A stretch of 64,000 bases of DNA from Alicyclobacillus fastidiosus (GTDB lineage: Bacteria; Bacillota; Bacilli; Alicyclobacillales; Alicyclobacillaceae): positions 1,674,001 to 1,738,000 of the forward strand of contig NZ_CP104067.1 in the NCBI RefSeq assembly GCF_026651875.1, given 5' to 3'. Of this stretch, positions 36,082 to 45,427 are shown piece by piece. The first letter of the stretch is position 1; every line of letters starts with the position of its first letter. A model generated the notes under the pieces. That model worked only from the letters and a program-made list of their open reading frames with translations, made no database searches and was not told the origin of the DNA. Both the position numbers and the translations under genes were made by a program.

Positions 36082-36875
36082 CGCGAATCACTCCCTTGTT
36101 TCCTCTTTGTCAGTTGAAGCAGGATTAGCGTCAGAAACGAACCAGCCGCTAAGATGAGGGAGACGGCATACGCGGCTCCCATCTCGTTATCCGCAGTCGC
36201 TTGATAGACGTAGAGGGTGGCAGATTGGGTGACCATGATGACGCTTCCGGAAACGACCAGTACCGCGCCGAATTCACCTAAGGATCTCGATATCGTCAAC
36301 ATCACGCCATACATTAAACTCCATTTGATTTCGGGGAACGTGACTTTCCAAAACGTAACCCATGGTCCTGCGCCAAGAGTAAAGGCGGCTTCCTCCTCGC
36401 CGATCCCGGTTTGCATCAGATGCGGGACGAGCTCGCGTATGACAAACGGGAATGTGACGAAGAGTGTGGCTGCGACCATCCCAGGCATCGCAAATATAAA
36501 TTTGATGTTTGCATGTTGCAGCATCCCACCGATGAACGTATTTGGACCATACGTGACCACCAGAGCCAAACCTGCGATGACCGGGGAGACGGCGAACGGC
36601 AAATCGACAATCACATTGAACACTTTCCATCCCACGCCCTTGCGTGCGATTTGAAGCGCCACGAGTACGCCGAAAATGGTATTGATGACGACGGTACATA
36701 GCGTGATTTCAGCGGTCAGTTTGAGGGAAAACAACGCCTCTGGTGCGGTCAACTCTTTCGCGAACGAGCTGACTCCGTGTTGCAAGGCGCCCGCTACAAT
36801 GCCTGCCACGGGAAGAATGATCAGCACGAGAAACCAGATGTAAGTGATACTAAAGAGTGACATTCGGCGTATCAT
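36078..36875 (-). CDS. cysW: Sulfate ABC transporter permease CysW
   Basis: 265 residues, six membrane helices. The EAA loop reads GEEEAAFTLGAGPWVTFWKV near residue 155, followed by SRSLGEFGAVLVVSGS, which is typical of sulfate permeases. GAGGGAGGG precedes the ATG at 36875. The start overlaps the end of cysT by 26 bases, indicating coupling. Confidence 0.94.
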   Translation of the reverse strand: MIRRMSLFSITYIWFLVLIILPVAGIVAGALQHGVSSFAKELTAPEALFSLKLTAEITLCTVVINTIFGVLVALQIARKGVGWKVFNVIVDLPFAVSPVIAGLALVVTYGPNTFIGGMLQHANIKFIFAMPGMVAATLFVTFPFVIRELVPHLMQTGIGEEEAAFTLGAGPWVTFWKVTFPEIKWSLMYGVMLTISRSLGEFGAVLVVSGSVIMVTQSATLYVYQATADNEMGAAYAVSLILAAGSFLTLILLQLTKRKQGSDSR

Positions 36876-37719
36876 GGATATCCCTCCCTCGATTGAGGGG
36901 CTTTGAGAAGAGCGATCTCACAACGCCTCTCTGTCTGTAGTGAAGCAGGTAGAACTGGTACAAGAGAGCGAGAAGGGCCACCGCTATTAGCACGACTGAA
37001 ACCGCCGCAGCGCCTTGTTGATCATCGTTTTCGAGCAACCCGTAGAGATAGACAGCCGCGACTTCCGTGTGCATGGGCTTGTTCCCAGCTACCATGACAA
37101 CTGCACCGAATTCCGCCAGTGCTCTACTAAAACTGAGTGAGAACCCCGTAAGCACACCAGGCAAAATGGTCGGAAATACAATCGAGCGAAACACCCTGAA
37201 GGGGCGTGCACCCAGAGTGGCCGCCGCCTCCTGCATTCCGCGGTCCATGTCGCTGAGTAACGGTTGGACCGAACGCACCGTATACGGGAAGGTGACAAAG
37301 ACCATCGCGATGACAATCGCCACAGGAGAGTAGGTCAGATGAATGCCGTGACGGAGAAACCACATTCCAATTGGAGAGGTTGGTCCGTAAAGAAAAATGA
37401 GCATCAATCCGCTGACGGTCGTTGGAATGGAAAAAGGGAGGTCCACGATTGCGTTCAGTACGGTTTTGCCCGGTATTTCTTTCTCAAACATGTGCGCGAC
37501 GAACGTACCGGCGATCACGTTGATGATGGCTGCCACCAATGCAGTTTCGACCGTTAGTTCAAATGCCGAAAGCGCCATGGGGCCGGTGACGGAGCGTAGG
37601 AACGCGCTCCACCCGTTTGAAAAGGCCTGCTGAAAGATAGCTCCAATTGGTAGCACGATGAGCAATAGCAGGTATCCCGAGAAACTCGTGAATGCCAAAT
37701 GGCGAAGTTTGATACGCAT
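36850..37719 (-). CDS. cysT: Sulfate ABC transporter permease CysT
   Basis: 289 residues, six membrane helices. The EAA loop reads GMQEAAATLGARPFRVFRSI near residue 170 and the sulfate-permease block is FSRALAEFGAVVMVAGN. The ATG at 37719 directly follows the TAA of the binding-protein gene. It pairs with CysW to form the channel. Confidence 0.94.
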   Translation of the reverse strand: MRIKLRHLAFTSFSGYLLLLIVLPIGAIFQQAFSNGWSAFLRSVTGPMALSAFELTVETALVAAIINVIAGTFVAHMFEKEIPGKTVLNAIVDLPFSIPTTVSGLMLIFLYGPTSPIGMWFLRHGIHLTYSPVAIVIAMVFVTFPYTVRSVQPLLSDMDRGMQEAAATLGARPFRVFRSIVFPTILPGVLTGFSLSFSRALAEFGAVVMVAGNKPMHTEVAAVYLYGLLENDDQQGAAAVSVVLIAVALLALLYQFYLLHYRQRGVVRSLFSKPLNRGRDIHDTPNVTL

Positions 37720-38769
37720 TTATTTGGACTCCAGGACAGTGTTCCAAATGCCGTTTGTCGAATAAAGGTCCGCGTTAATCTTGTTCCATCCGCCCAACTG
37801 TGCCACGGTGAATAGATCTTTAGGCGTCTTGTAAAGCGCGTCCGCTTTTGTCTTCAAGGCTGCGTCTACTGGCCGGAAACCTGCGTTCATGTAGATTTGC
37901 TGAGCCGTCGCACCCTCCAACCACTGTACGAATGCCTCCGCCACCTGACGGTCGCCATGTTTATCCACGTTCTTGTCGACGACGGCGATCGGGTTCTCGA
38001 TGAGCATAGTGGAACTCGGGATCACTTCGTCGAATGTCTTTAGGTGGTTGCTTTGCTCTAAAATCTCATTTTCGTAACTTACGACTGCGTCCCCCGTCCC
38101 GCTTGTGAACGTGGTCATCGATGCCTCACCGGACTTGTCGAGGACATCGACATTCTTAACGATCTTTTCCAGCAGCGATTCTGCATTTTTAGCACCGCTG
38201 CTTCGGGACGTCGCATAGTAGATGGCATTGATATCCCACTTTGCTCCTCCGGAGGTGGAGGGGTTGGGGAGATCGACGACGACGCCTGGTTTTGCGAGGT
38301 CGGACCAGGTGGTGATATGTTTGGGATTTCCACTTCTTACACCGATGGCCACAATCGAGTCCGTCACCATACCTCCAGTAGGACCGGATTTCCAATTGTG
38401 CGTGATCAGCCCTGCCTGTTGAATCTTATTGATGTCGTCCTCTAGAGACAGGGCCGCGACGTCCACCGGCAGCCCGCTGGTGATAGCCCGGGCCTCAGCA
38501 CCATCAGCATCAAAGGAAGCATTGAAAGTCACGGTCTGACCAGTCCTAGCCTTCCAGTACTTCTCGAATGCCGGAAACAACTCATTCTCATACACATTTT
38601 TCGTAACGCTGTAAGATCCGAAGTAAAGTGTGACCGGTTTCGTCGATGACGATGCCCCAGTATTGTTCGCATGGCCATTCGTAGAAGAGCCTGATGAGCT
38701 CTGTGTGCCGCAGGCCACAAGCCCTAAACTCGCCAACAAGACAGATCCGGCGACGGCTATTTTATTCAT
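37720..38769 (-). CDS. sbp: Sulfate-binding lipoprotein
   Basis: About 349 residues. The lipoprotein signal peptide ends LGLVACGTQ (Cys near residue 20). The mature domain shows the sulfate-binding family blocks LYFGSYSVTKNVYENELFPA, FDADGAEARAITSGLPVDVA and PSSTMLIENPIAVVDKNVDK. The ATG at 38769 follows GGAGGGG. It captures sulfate or thiosulfate outside the membrane and is the first gene of the cysTWA operon. Upstream bases show no S-box or other riboswitch that I can recognise. Confidence 0.93.
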   Translation of the reverse strand: MNKIAVAGSVLLASLGLVACGTQSSSGSSTNGHANNTGASSSTKPVTLYFGSYSVTKNVYENELFPAFEKYWKARTGQTVTFNASFDADGAEARAITSGLPVDVAALSLEDDINKIQQAGLITHNWKSGPTGGMVTDSIVAIGVRSGNPKHITTWSDLAKPGVVVDLPNPSTSGGAKWDINAIYYATSRSSGAKNAESLLEKIVKNVDVLDKSGEASMTTFTSGTGDAVVSYENEILEQSNHLKTFDEVIPSSTMLIENPIAVVDKNVDKHGDRQVAEAFVQWLEGATAQQIYMNAGFRPVDAALKTKADALYKTPKDLFTVAQLGGWNKINADLYSTNGIWNTVLESK

Positions 38770-38914
38770 ACGGGTACCCCTCCAAATATACCGACTATAC
38801 AACTGAGAATTGTAGGTTTTGATAAGCCGAGTATATGTGCGAACGATGTAGGGGGTCAACGAAAGTATGGTGTATCCGCTCATTTTTGCCTGTTTTGTTA
38901 TGATGTCATAACAA

Positions 38915-38945
38915 GTTAAAAAACAGCCACTTCCTATGGCTGTTT
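38915..38945 (-). terminator. Rho-independent terminator after the hydrolase remnant
   Basis: AAACAGCCA (38921-38929) and TGGCTGTTT (38937-38945) form a 9-bp stem. On the minus strand it is followed by a run of six T, so it ends transcription coming from the gene at 38983-39459. Confidence 0.78.
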
Positions 38946-38982
38946 CGCATCGCAGTCATTTTGGGGTTGTGGTCTGCCTCTC

Positions 38983-39459
38983 TTACGAGAGGCCTGCCGC
39001 GGCCTTGAAGTGATGAACCTGGTTCAGCCAATCCAATGTCAGCCGTCGCAATTTTTCCGAACTGTCCCCAGAAGAGTAGGTGTGGTCAGCCTCCCGCAGC
39101 ACCTCAGCTCGGCACGTCTGCGCACTTGAGCCGAATGCATCGAAATAGAGTGAACAATCGCTCACAGGAATTTCCTCGTCTGACGTCCCGTGGACCACAA
39201 GGGCCCGGCCTGCAAAGTGTTTGGCGGCCTCTAGTGGATGGTGTGCCGCTAAGGAGTCAAAAAACGAGGGTGTAAGGCCATACCCGAGGTAACAGGCGGT
39301 GCCCAGACGATAGCAGTCGTTCAGTACGTCATTGCCAAAGTCGATCCGGCCAACTGTAACTGATGAAACTCCTCCATTGGCTGTAGCCTCCCGCATACCT
39401 TGCCTATTCCCATACCACCTTTGCACGTTTCTCTGGCACATGTAAGGGAGCCGTTTCAC
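38983..39459 (-). pseudogene. Alpha/beta hydrolase, C-terminal half only
   Basis: The frame contains the second half of an alpha/beta hydrolase: GRALVVHGTSDEEIPVSDCS (acid residue of the triad) and EVLREADHTYSSGDSSEKL (catalytic His). The nucleophile elbow GxSxG and the N-terminal sheet are missing, and the first 30 residues look non-homologous. It is a 5'-truncated remnant, followed by an intact terminator. Confidence 0.75.
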
Positions 39460-39656
39460 GCCGGCAAGGGAGATCTAGTTTATGTCAAGTATATCTTGAG
39501 GGTATGTCGAACCTATTTCAAAATAACATTAAACCGATTGTTTTTGTTTGTTTTGTAATAACGTTATACACCGTTGGAAGAAACTGTGCTCCCTGCTGGG
39601 GAGAACAGTTCTTCTGTAGCTGTTTTTGTACCACATGAGCGACAACGCCACGTATG

Positions 39657-39674
39657 TGTCTGAATACACAGACA
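39657..39674. promoter_or_regulatory. Candidate enhancer site for the sigma-54 activator
   Basis: TGTCTG-N6-CAGACA is a perfect 6-bp inverted repeat about 145 bp upstream of the -24 element, where enhancer-binding proteins usually bind. The assignment to the activator at 42758 is inferred. Confidence 0.5.
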
Positions 39675-39813
39675 TAATGTGTAGGGGAATCGGTACATAA
39701 GCCGACACTGTCGTCGCATGTATTTTGAGATAAATATAAAGACAAAAAGCGTTTGGCGCCCTATTTTCCGTGTTGCGCATGATTCGAAATTATTTTAATA
39801 AATCTCCATCTTG

Positions 39814-39830
39814 TTGGCATGGAATTTGCT
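39814..39830 (+). promoter_or_regulatory. Sigma-54 (-24/-12) promoter
   Basis: TTGGCATGGAATTTGCT matches the TGGCAY-N5-TTGC consensus, with GG and GC ten bases apart as required. It lies 44 bases before the ATG of the Fe-alcohol dehydrogenase, and the cluster encodes a GAFTGA-type activator. Confidence 0.82.
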
Positions 39831-39873
39831 TTAAGTGAAGTGTGGAGGCTAAATGTGTAAAGGAGTGACCACG

Positions 39874-41070
39874 ATGAGTTCAGTTCGAGAGTTCCGCGTA
39901 CCAGAGCTCGTATATACCGGGGTAGGATCACTACAGAAGATAACGACAGTTGTACCGAGTGTCGGATCGAAAGCCCTGATAGTCAGTGACGCAATCATGA
40001 CAGACTTGGGGTACGTTGCTCGAGTCGCAGAACTGTTGGCTAGCGCTGGAGTCGCGCATGAAGTGTATTCTGGCGTCGATGCTGAGCCGACGGACGTGCA
40101 TGTAGAAGAGGCATTGGGTGTCTTTGCGGCAAAGGGCTGCGATGTAGTGATTGGCCTTGGTGGTGGGAGTTGTATCGACGCCGCGAAAGCGGTTGCCGTC
40201 ATGGCAGTAAATCAAGGTTATATCGGAGACTACATGGGGGAGCGAAAATGGTTCAATGAGAAAGCAATTCCGCTCATTGCAATTCCGACCACAGCTGGAA
40301 CCGGGTCGGAAGTCTCAAGTGTCACAGTGATTACCAATACCAAGGATGACATCAAGATGATGATTCGCCAGCGAGCACTCATCCCATCTGTCGCCATTGT
40401 CGATCCGGCGCTAACCATTTCGTCTCCACCCAATGTAACTGCCGCGACAGGCATTGACGCGCTGTGTCACGCCATCGAAGCTTATCTCTCGAAACGCAGT
40501 CATCCACTGACGGACACCTTGGCTCTGTCAGCTATCCAAAAAATTGTGAATTATATTGGGCGAGCGTACGCCAATGGCGAAGATCTAGATGCGCGCGAAG
40601 CCATGTCGATTGCGGCGATGGAAGCCGGGATGGCCTTTACGAACGCGTCTGTCGGCTTGGTACATGGGATGTCTCGTCCGATAGGGGCCATTTTCCACGT
40701 ACCGCACGGCGTGTCGAATGCGATGCTGTTACCCACTGTTTTGGAGTATTCGAAAGATGCTTGTACACAACGACTAGCCGATATCGGAAGAGTGCTCAAT
40801 CCATCGCTTCAATGTAAGTCTGACGAAGATTTGGCAACTTACGTGGTCGAGCAAGTGAAACAGCTGTGTGCAAGTGTAAAGATCCCTAATATGCAGCAAT
40901 GGGGAATTGATGTAAACGAGTTTGAGCGGGTACTCGATAAGATGGCGACAGATGCAATTGCAAGCGGCAGTCCTGCAAACAATCCAAAAGTGCCTTTACA
41001 TGATGAGATTGTCGAACTCTACAAAACAGCTTACACGGCTGATTTCGCGGTGGTGAAAGCGGATTCCTAA
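39874..41070 (+). CDS. Iron-containing alcohol dehydrogenase
   Basis: 398 residues of the group III Fe-dependent dehydrogenase family. The NAD-binding loop is GLGGGSCIDAAKAVAV near residue 90 and the metal site region is GIDALCHAIEAYLS near residue 198. A conserved histidine block reads GLVHGMSRPIGAIFHVPHG. The ATG at 39874 follows AAGGAGTGACCACG. It oxidises an alcohol or hydroxy acid with NAD. First gene after the sigma-54 promoter; with 3-hydroxybutyrate dehydrogenase nearby, a hydroxybutyrate-like substrate is possible but unproven. Confidence 0.92.
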   Translation: MSSVREFRVPELVYTGVGSLQKITTVVPSVGSKALIVSDAIMTDLGYVARVAELLASAGVAHEVYSGVDAEPTDVHVEEALGVFAAKGCDVVIGLGGGSCIDAAKAVAVMAVNQGYIGDYMGERKWFNEKAIPLIAIPTTAGTGSEVSSVTVITNTKDDIKMMIRQRALIPSVAIVDPALTISSPPNVTAATGIDALCHAIEAYLSKRSHPLTDTLALSAIQKIVNYIGRAYANGEDLDAREAMSIAAMEAGMAFTNASVGLVHGMSRPIGAIFHVPHGVSNAMLLPTVLEYSKDACTQRLADIGRVLNPSLQCKSDEDLATYVVEQVKQLCASVKIPNMQQWGIDVNEFERVLDKMATDAIASGSPANNPKVPLHDEIVELYKTAYTADFAVVKADS

Positions 41071-41129
41071 TCGATAAAAATTGAGTCATTAGCAAAGGAA
41101 CAGATATCGACTACGGAGGAAACGAAGAC

Positions 41130-41212
41130 ATGACAACCACTTCGACAGAAATAGAGACAGTGAAAAACTATGTAGGTGGCCAGTGGGTTGAGGCAGAAAC
41201 CGGAGATTACCA
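41130..41212 (+). pseudogene. Aldehyde dehydrogenase, N-terminal fragment
   Basis: The ATG at 41130 follows GGAGG. The frame reads ETVKNYVGGQWVEAETGDY, the conserved N-terminus of aldehyde dehydrogenases, most like methylmalonate-semialdehyde dehydrogenase. After about 27 codons homology stops and the frame runs into the leader of the MFS gene. Some 460 codons have been deleted. Confidence 0.8.
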
Positions 41213-41239
41213 TTGTGGTTTGGAAGGGAGACTGGATTT

Positions 41240-42634
41240 ATGTCTTCAGCACCGAAGAACAATCCATTATCAAGGCTTGAACGGATACCTGTTTGGCCGC
41301 ATGGGTATCGGTTATTAATCGTACTTGGTTTAGGATATTTCTTTTCATTTTTCGACATCACGAATATCTCGTATGGGATTCCGGTCATTACAAAGCAGTT
41401 CGGTGTTTCCTCCAGTCTAGCTTCCACCGCTGTTACCACCAGTTTAGTTGGGTACATCATTGGTGCCATTATCGTAAGTGTCATCAGTGACTATTTTGGT
41501 CGACGAATGGCTTTGATAGCAGGGATTACATTGTATACGGTTGGTTCATTGGCAACGGCATTCAGTCCAGACGTCACGTGGCTCATTGTCTGGCGCTTCA
41601 TCGTCGGCATGGGGATTGGAACGATGATCTCTCAGGTATCGACGTATATGGGGGAGATTTCGCCAGCTGTCTTACGCGGTCGCTTCACAGGCTTGGCAAA
41701 CGTCTTTGCGTTTGCTGGATTAGCCGCTGTACCTTTTACGGCGATGTGGCTTGTTCCGCATTACTCGTGGGGATGGCGTGCACTGTTGTTTGTCGGTGCA
41801 CTCGGTGGCCTGACGATGCTGTTTATGGCACGTGACCTGATTGAATCCCCTCGGTGGTTAATTATTCACGGTCATTATGATAAGGCTGTCGCGTTAGTGG
41901 ATAAAGTTGAACAACAGGCGATGAGGAAAATGGGGACCACAGAGCTGCCGCCGATTGTCGAAATTCCATTTGAAGAAACGGCACACGAATTCCCCATTCT
42001 GTCGCTTTTGCGACCACCCTATGTCTGGCGGATGCTCATTCTGTTACTCTACTGGTTTCTCTGGTATGTGGGAGACTATGCATACCTGGGCATGGCGCCG
42101 ACTGTGCTCGTGCAATCCGGCTTTGGGTTGGGCAACAGCATTGGCTTCTCTGCCATTTCAGGCATCGGGTTCGTCGTGGGTGCACTCTACGTGTTGTTCT
42201 TTGGGGATAAATTCGAGCGGAAGTACTCGCTCATGGTAATGGGGATCGTCGGCGGCATCGCCGTCATCATTGCCGGTGTTGCACCTTCCCCAGTAATGGT
42301 CATTATCGCAGGATTTCTGTTTACCACGACGATTGCCATGTTGTCGATTATTGGCTACATCATTACGGCTGAACACTTCCCAACGCGGGCTAGAAGTTCC
42401 GGTCTCGCGATGTGCGATGGCATCGGTCACTTAGGTGGGGCTGTGGCGCCAGCCATTACGTTAGGTGCGTTTAACGCGTGGGGATTTTCGGGTGCATTCG
42501 GTTTGATGGGTGTCGCAACGTTGGCATCCCTGATTTTCATCGCAATGACTAGTCGAGCAACCCGGAAAAACCTCGAAATTGTAAACGATGCACACGGTAA
42601 GGACATTCACGCATCGTCCATGACCATCAACTAA
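41240..42634 (+). CDS. MFS transporter, sugar/organic acid type
   Basis: About 464 residues, twelve predicted helices. Helix 1 reads LGLGYFFSFFDITNISYGIP, the loop 2-3 motif SDYFGRRMALIAG, helix 4 WRFIVGMGIGTMISQVSTYM, and DLIESPRWLI closes the first half. GGAAGGGAGA lies upstream of the ATG at 41240. By context it may import a short hydroxy acid or related catabolite. The gene follows the deleted aldehyde dehydrogenase remnant directly. Confidence 0.88.
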   Translation: MSSAPKNNPLSRLERIPVWPHGYRLLIVLGLGYFFSFFDITNISYGIPVITKQFGVSSSLASTAVTTSLVGYIIGAIIVSVISDYFGRRMALIAGITLYTVGSLATAFSPDVTWLIVWRFIVGMGIGTMISQVSTYMGEISPAVLRGRFTGLANVFAFAGLAAVPFTAMWLVPHYSWGWRALLFVGALGGLTMLFMARDLIESPRWLIIHGHYDKAVALVDKVEQQAMRKMGTTELPPIVEIPFEETAHEFPILSLLRPPYVWRMLILLLYWFLWYVGDYAYLGMAPTVLVQSGFGLGNSIGFSAISGIGFVVGALYVLFFGDKFERKYSLMVMGIVGGIAVIIAGVAPSPVMVIIAGFLFTTTIAMLSIIGYIITAEHFPTRARSSGLAMCDGIGHLGGAVAPAITLGAFNAWGFSGAFGLMGVATLASLIFIAMTSRATRKNLEIVNDAHGKDIHASSMTIN

Positions 42635-42757
42635 GTGTAAAATTTATCGTATCGATAGGTTAGAAAAGTTGATTCACTTACAACTATCGAAGACTGCATG
42701 TGCGTCGGACAAAGACTGAGGTGCAGTCTTCCCATCTCTTCAAGGAGGTTCAGTTGT

Positions 42758-44197
42758 ATGCATGCCATCCGAAATTCTACAGACGTGCTCCAACTGATCC
42801 TAGATACGATGTACGAGGGAATTGTACTGGTAGATGAACAGGGTCATATTCTGGAAATGAACCAGGCCTACCTTAAGCTATTAGACATGGAGCGGGATGC
42901 GGTCATTGGCCGGCACGTGACAGATGTGATTGAAAACACGCGGATGCACAAAGTTCTGGAGACAGGGATTCCAGAACGGGGGCATCTCCAGCAACTTCAG
43001 GGTCATGACATGATTGTGCATCGGATCCCAATTTGGCAAGACGGAAAAATGATTGGCGCGTTAGGTGTTCTCATTTTTGAAAGCATCGGTGAACTCTATC
43101 GCATTATCGAGCGGACTCAAGAAATCCTGCGATCCGATAATGCCGGACCATCAGACTTGCGTCAGGATGTCGAAACGATTCCCCAGCGGCGTGCTTATAC
43201 GATTGACGAGACCATTGGTCAGAGTCAATCTATTATGTTACTGAAGCAAATGGCCAAAAAGGCAGCCAAGACACCTGTTACGGTCCTCATCACGGGTGAA
43301 AGTGGTACCGGTAAAGAGGTCATGGCACAAGGGATTCACTACGAAAGTAACAGAGCAAACGGCCCTTTCGTCAGCGTGAATTGTGCAGCCATTCCGGAAA
43401 ACCTGCTTGAAACCGAGTTGTTTGGATACGATGACGGCGCCTTTACAGGTGCGAAAAAAGGAGGGAAGCCGGGACAAATTGAGTTGGCGCACATGGGGAC
43501 GTTGTTTTTGGACGAAATAGGGGATATGCCTGTGAACATGCAGGCGAAACTACTTAGAGTTTTGGAAGAGAGAGAAATTCAGCGGGTTGGTGGCATCACC
43601 AAGCGGTATGTGAATACGAGAATTATTTCCGCGACGAACCGCGATTTGGAGCAAATGGTCCAGAAGGGGCAATTTCGTGAAGACCTGTACTACCGACTCA
43701 ACATTATCCGTCTTCACTTACCTCCATTAAGAGAGCGCAGAGAGGATATTCCCGTTCTCCTTGCGTTTTACTTAGAGGAGGTATCAAAGCGGTTACAAAA
43801 GTCACTTGTCCATTTGTCGTCGGACGTGGTCGGGCTGCTTGTGAGATACGACTGGCCAGGAAACATTCGAGAATTGGTTCATACAGTGGAGGTTTTAGTG
43901 AGTCTAGCCGATTCGAACCACATCACAATTTCTGACTTTCCACCGCACTTGACCAAATTTTTCGCATCACCATATGACTTAGGCGTTACAGAGCGAACAC
44001 CGACTCCAAACGTCGATGTAAGCAGAATGGAATATCATCGTTCAAACGGTGTTCGAGACTCGATAGCGAACTATGAAAAAAAGATGATTGAGGATGCCTT
44101 GGCGGACGCAGCGGGAAATAAGTCGTTGGCGGCGCAAAAACTTGGTATTCATCGTTCTACGCTCTATGAGAAGTTGAAGCGCTACAATCTCAACTAA
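42758..44197 (+). CDS. Sigma-54-dependent transcriptional activator (PAS-AAA-HTH)
   Basis: About 479 residues. An N-terminal PAS-like sensor ([20 protein letters not shown]) spans residues 10-110. The AAA+ domain follows at about residues 145-385 with Walker [10 protein letters not shown], the sigma-54 contact loop GAFTGA, and Walker [14 protein letters not shown] Fis-type helix-turn-helix closes the protein ([20 protein letters not shown]). AAGGAGG precedes the ATG at 42758. It probably senses a metabolite through PAS and drives the promoter at 39814. Confidence 0.95.
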   Translation: MHAIRNSTDVLQLILDTMYEGIVLVDEQGHILEMNQAYLKLLDMERDAVIGRHVTDVIENTRMHKVLETGIPERGHLQQLQGHDMIVHRIPIWQDGKMIGALGVLIFESIGELYRIIERTQEILRSDNAGPSDLRQDVETIPQRRAYTIDETIGQSQSIMLLKQMAKKAAKTPVTVLITGESGTGKEVMAQGIHYESNRANGPFVSVNCAAIPENLLETELFGYDDGAFTGAKKGGKPGQIELAHMGTLFLDEIGDMPVNMQAKLLRVLEEREIQRVGGITKRYVNTRIISATNRDLEQMVQKGQFREDLYYRLNIIRLHLPPLRERREDIPVLLAFYLEEVSKRLQKSLVHLSSDVVGLLVRYDWPGNIRELVHTVEVLVSLADSNHITISDFPPHLTKFFASPYDLGVTERTPTPNVDVSRMEYHRSNGVRDSIANYEKKMIEDALADAAGNKSLAAQKLGIHRSTLYEKLKRYNLN

Positions 44198-44202
44198 AAC
44201 TA

Positions 44203-44409
44203 TGCGGCTCGTACGTCGGTGAAAACAAAGAGTTCGAAAGACAAGTCCTCGCAGGTGATTGCCGAGGTTGAGCAACTGGTAGAGGCCGGACAGCTCAAAA
44301 GGGGACGATACATACACCTGGCATTTACGTGCAAAAGTTGATTGACGGGCAGCAAGAAAAGCGGATCGAAAAGAGGACCATCACGATCCCCGATGGGAGT
44401 GAGAGATAG
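44203..44409 (+). pseudogene. scoA: scoA (3-oxoacid CoA-transferase subunit A) remnant
   Basis: Three pieces of ScoA are recognisable in different frames. SYVGENKEFERQVLAG (from 44209) matches the middle of ScoA. VIAEVEQLVEAGQLKRG (from about 44255) matches the region near the C-terminus. GIYVQKLIDGQQEKRIEKRT (from about 44318) matches the tail, ending at the TAG at 44407-44409. The N-terminus and the part between pieces one and two are deleted, and one further frameshift separates pieces two and three. An intact ScoAB would convert acetoacetate to acetoacetyl-CoA. Confidence 0.82.
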
Positions 44410-45204
44410 ATGAGTGAGAACAAACTCACCCTTCACGGCCGGACCGCCATTATCACTGGCGCCGCGAGTGGAATCGGTTTCGCTGTGGCACAATGCTTCG
44501 CACAAGCAGGCGCGAATGTCGTGCTATCTGATATCAATGCGCAACAGGCGAACTTTCGTGCAGAGGAACTTCGGAATTCGAATTATCGAGTCGCTGCTTT
44601 CCCAGCGGATGCGAGTCAGGAAGCAGACATGCAAAAATTGATTGAGTTTGCCGTACGTAAATTTGCTACTGTAGACGTCTTTGTAAATAACGCGGGTATG
44701 CAATACGTCTCGAGCCTTGAGAATTTTCCGGTAGCGAAATTTGAACAGATGATTCGATTGATGCTCATCGGCCCTTTCATCTCCACAAAAACCGTGTTTC
44801 CCATCATGAAGAAAAACGGCTACGGTCGAATTATTAACATGGCTTCGGTCAATGGGCTGATTGGATTCGCAGGGAAAGCTGCTTATAATTCAGCGAAACA
44901 TGGCGTGATTGGGTTGACGAAAGTCTCTGCCCTCGAGGGCGCTTCGCACGGGATCACGGTGAATGCACTATGCCCGGGATACGTTGATACGCCGCTTGTG
45001 CGCAACCAACTTGCGGACATCGCCCGTTCACGTGGTGTACCCGAGGAGAAGGTGCTTGAAGAAGTCATATACCCACTTGTTCCGCAGCAGCGCTTACTCA
45101 CGGTGGAAGAAGTAGCCAACTACGCGCTGTTCTTAGCTTCAGACTTAGGTCGAAGCATTACTGGTCAGGCTGTAGTCATGGATGGAGGGTATCTAGCACA
45201 ATAA
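44410..45204 (+). CDS. bdhA: 3-hydroxybutyrate dehydrogenase (SDR family)
   Basis: 264 residues. Rossmann motif TGAASGIG near residue 18, DVFVNNAGMQYVSS near residue 90, catalytic Ser in NMASVNGLIGFAGK, and YNSAKHGVIGLTK with Tyr and Lys. The block NALCPGYVDTPLVRNQLAD is characteristic of 3-hydroxybutyrate dehydrogenases. It oxidises (R)-3-hydroxybutyrate to acetoacetate with NAD. GGGAGTGAG precedes the ATG, which directly follows the scoA remnant's stop. With scoA broken, acetoacetate activation must come from elsewhere. Confidence 0.92.
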   Translation: MSENKLTLHGRTAIITGAASGIGFAVAQCFAQAGANVVLSDINAQQANFRAEELRNSNYRVAAFPADASQEADMQKLIEFAVRKFATVDVFVNNAGMQYVSSLENFPVAKFEQMIRLMLIGPFISTKTVFPIMKKNGYGRIINMASVNGLIGFAGKAAYNSAKHGVIGLTKVSALEGASHGITVNALCPGYVDTPLVRNQLADIARSRGVPEEKVLEEVIYPLVPQQRLLTVEEVANYALFLASDLGRSITGQAVVMDGGYLAQ

Positions 45205-45310
45205 ATTCGCAGTGAAGTTTTCTTTCAGTGGAAATTGTACCGTTCAAATGCCGTTCGTTTGGTTCTACGCTGTCTTGCATACCTATAGGGACTCAAAGAG
45301 ATTCAAATGT

Positions 45311-45340
45311 AAAAAACGAGCGGAGAGTGCCCCGCTCGTT
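45311..45340 (-). terminator. Rho-independent terminator of the GntR gene
   Basis: AACGAGCGG (45315-45323) pairs with CCGCTCGTT (45332-45340); on the minus strand the stem is followed by TTTTTT. It may also act weakly on the plus strand after bdhA. Confidence 0.82.
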
Positions 45341-45427
45341 CATTACAATCTCGGCATTACAGTTCATTCGGTTCAATAAGTCGCATGACGCCGTACGTAT
45401 AAGTACAGACACACGTACAATCCACTG

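Larger units (their letters stand above)
39460..39873. other. Regulatory gap upstream of the alcohol dehydrogenase
   Basis: About 410 A+T-rich bases without a gene. It holds a sigma-54-type promoter (39814-39830) and a possible enhancer palindrome (39657-39674), described separately. Confidence 0.5.

Noticed and set aside
44297-44340. Sigma-54 promoter upstream of bdhA (TGGCATTTACGTGC)
   Set aside because: The GG to GC distance is nine bases instead of ten, and the sequence lies within the scoA remnant coding region.
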